NCBI GenBank assembly: GCA_963576725.1
Contig: OY755243.1
Location: 78,494,417-78,558,416 of the forward strand
Length of the DNA stretch: 64,000 nt
Source: Azorinus chamasolen
Taxonomy: Eukaryota > Mollusca > Bivalvia > Cardiida > Solecurtidae
Direction: 5' to 3'
A program made the position numbers and the translations under genes. Within the stretch, counting starts at the first letter, position 1, and each line of letters begins with the position of its first letter. The notes beneath the pieces are model-generated. The model ran no database searches. It was not told the origin of the DNA and was given only the letters and a program-made list of their open reading frames with translations. This document shows, piece by piece, positions 34,774 through 64,000 of the stretch.

Positions 34774-35210
34774 TATACCAGTAAAATTGTCTCTTTCGTG
34801 CAACCTCCTGTATCAGCCCGGATGCACTCCACTTGAAGGAAAACATACCTAGATCCATTGATTCATCTTATAAGAAATTGACAGACAATGCAGACTCAGA
34901 CTAGCCGCTATGTCAGATCATGGTCTATATTGTTTATCTTTCATCTGCATCGATTACATTCTATTTTACAATTTGTCAAACAGTGTAGGCCCTAATAAGA
35001 CACCACGTGTACATGTGATGCGATTTCTGATCTGAGTCTCAACTGTCTGCATAAGGCCAAGAGTCCGTCCTACCAAACATCCCACGACCAAAGCAGTTGT
35101 AAGTCTTAATATACGATAATCGTTACTACTCGCATAGCCTATACACCACCACATATTCTAGCGTGGTGCTTCGTGCGACAGAAATTAGCGTACATTGAGA
35201 GAGTCGTATA
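34774..35210. other. Mostly unassigned; one eroded I/D-like hairpin
   Basis: 34975-35055: gtcaaacagtgtaggccc ... ctgagtctcaactgtctgc. Confidence 0.45.
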
Positions 35211-35507
35211 CAGTGAACCTTCGGCATTACCGGCAGTATGCATTGAAACAAAATTACCGTTAATTCTTTGAAACAACCACTGAATATTCAGGTGCAATGC
35301 CATTAAGACAGGTGATCGCTTAATGCAGAACACAAGAAGTGCAAAAAGCTTGCACTTCTTGTGTTCTGCATTAAGCCTTCATCTGTTGGTACTAGTTTAA
35401 AACTGGCCACATGGTTCCTTTCATATTTAAACTCGTTGTAACGGCAACATCGTTATACCAGCAAAATGTCTGGAAACAAACACCTCCGTTGTAACGAGGG
35501 TTCACTG
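35211..35507. mobile_element. K MITE just downstream of the esterase stop
   Basis: TA-cagtgaaccttcggcatta ... aacgagggttcactg-TA; hairpin gcagaacacaagaagtgc. Probably in or next to the 3' UTR. Confidence 0.9.
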
Positions 35508-35606
35508 TATTAGAATTGATGCTATTTTAGTCGTACACTCTTATGCAAGACGGGCACAAGAACCCCAGTATTCCTTTTCCCATTGCACAGCTCAGGTGTG
35601 GCAATC

Positions 35607-63680
<28,074 letters not shown>

Positions 63681-63764
63681 CTACATTTGTATAACACATA
63701 AAATATCAAATGACAATATGAACCAAGCATTACTCTCGGTAATGTTTGGATGTATTGTCTTTAG

Positions 63765-63935
63765 ATAAAGCCTTTCGGCACCTAATTTCTAATTGTCTGT
63801 GGCCCAATTTTGTCAAAGCTTTTCGGTGAAATGAAGAACTGAGACAAGTAAATGCAAAATTCAAAGGAATAAATCGCTGACATAAAAAGATGTTGATGAA
63901 AGTCGTAGACTAGGAATTACCTTCGACGATGATAG
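63765..63935. mobile_element. F MITE, left half
   Basis: agcctttcggcacctaattt, ggaataaatcgctgacata; hairpin missing. Confidence 0.6.
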
Positions 63936-63938
63936 AGT

Positions 63939-64000
63939 TAACCCTTTACTCCGTAAATACGACTTTCTACACTTTTGCAAACAGAGAAGACCCAGATCAG
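63939..64000. mobile_element. A' MITE cut by the window edge
   Basis: TTAACCCTTTACTCCGTAA, arm gcaaacagagaagaccca. Confidence 0.8.

Overview
The window is AT-rich, intron-rich animal nuclear DNA packed with short non-autonomous transposons. The only convincing host gene is on the minus strand, from exon 8 (stop codon at 35607-35609) through exon 1 at 63464-63649 and on past the right edge. It encodes a carboxylesterase/cholinesterase-fold protein that keeps the Ser-Glu-His triad and ends in a single transmembrane helix with a short tail. Eight exons join in phase, seven introns with AG acceptors and GT donors except one GC donor. The organism is inferred to be a lophotrochozoan, probably a bivalve mollusc, from dispersed repeats of a kind I associate with bivalves (a GTGAAACCCAACTCACT-type tail near 9330, gaccttgacc/cagacagaca blocks at 29262 and 51690). 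This is a judgement, not a database result.

Layout. 1-10 kb: MITEs (miniature inverted-repeat elements) of several families, often nested; a three-copy ~300-bp array (7865-8740) and a 46-bp minisatellite (9668-10162). 10965-15077: a nearly identical 2.06-kb tandem duplication, each copy with a tRNA-derived SINE. 15-25 kb: more MITEs. 25.08-25.64 kb: a dead Tc1/mariner transposase, the only transposase trace seen. 27361-28622: a 42-bp minisatellite of about 30 units. 30.2-30.9 kb: a degenerate cgttaccatcacgt satellite. 35.6-63.6 kb: the esterase exons, with introns built largely of MITEs; intron 2 holds a 2.44-kb near-palindrome of two inverted 1.19-kb elements 57 bp apart.

MITE names used below. 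TTAA group (TTAACCC... ...GGGTTAA ends, piggyBac-like): A (hairpin GCAAACAGAGYAGACCC), B (AAACCATTGTGATAAATAG), D (AACAGCTTGGATCC), F (AATAGTGCAGTCCC), G (AAATAGTGAAGACCC), H (ACAAACAGTGCAGACCC), I (CAAACAGTGTAGACTC). A' is a variant of A with TTAACCCTTTACTCCATAA-type ends. TA group (TA-CAGT... ...ACTG-TA ends, pogo/Tigger-like in look): C, C', C'' (CAGTAAAACC-type ends), L (CAGTAAAATCTCGATTATT), K (CAGTGAACCCTC), J (CAGTTGAACTTCGATAT). Others: E (TTTCTCCACCAAACCCTA palindrome), M (tctgattggtcagattctga palindrome), R (CAGGCGCGGAT ends, 5-bp target duplication), P (TATGGAA ends).

The main unexplained signal is in these MITEs. Families with unrelated ends share a hairpin apex (GCTCCTATAGGAGC), and five TTAA families share one stem mismatch (CCCTGAT on one arm, CCCAGAT on the other). 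Hybrids joined at or near the apex exist in both orders, and uninterrupted paralogues inside the window show that A and B insert at TTAA. Outside the esterase exons and the transposase remnant I found no protein-coding, rRNA or functional tRNA gene. Stretches not listed hold unrecognised AT-rich sequence or eroded MITE pieces.
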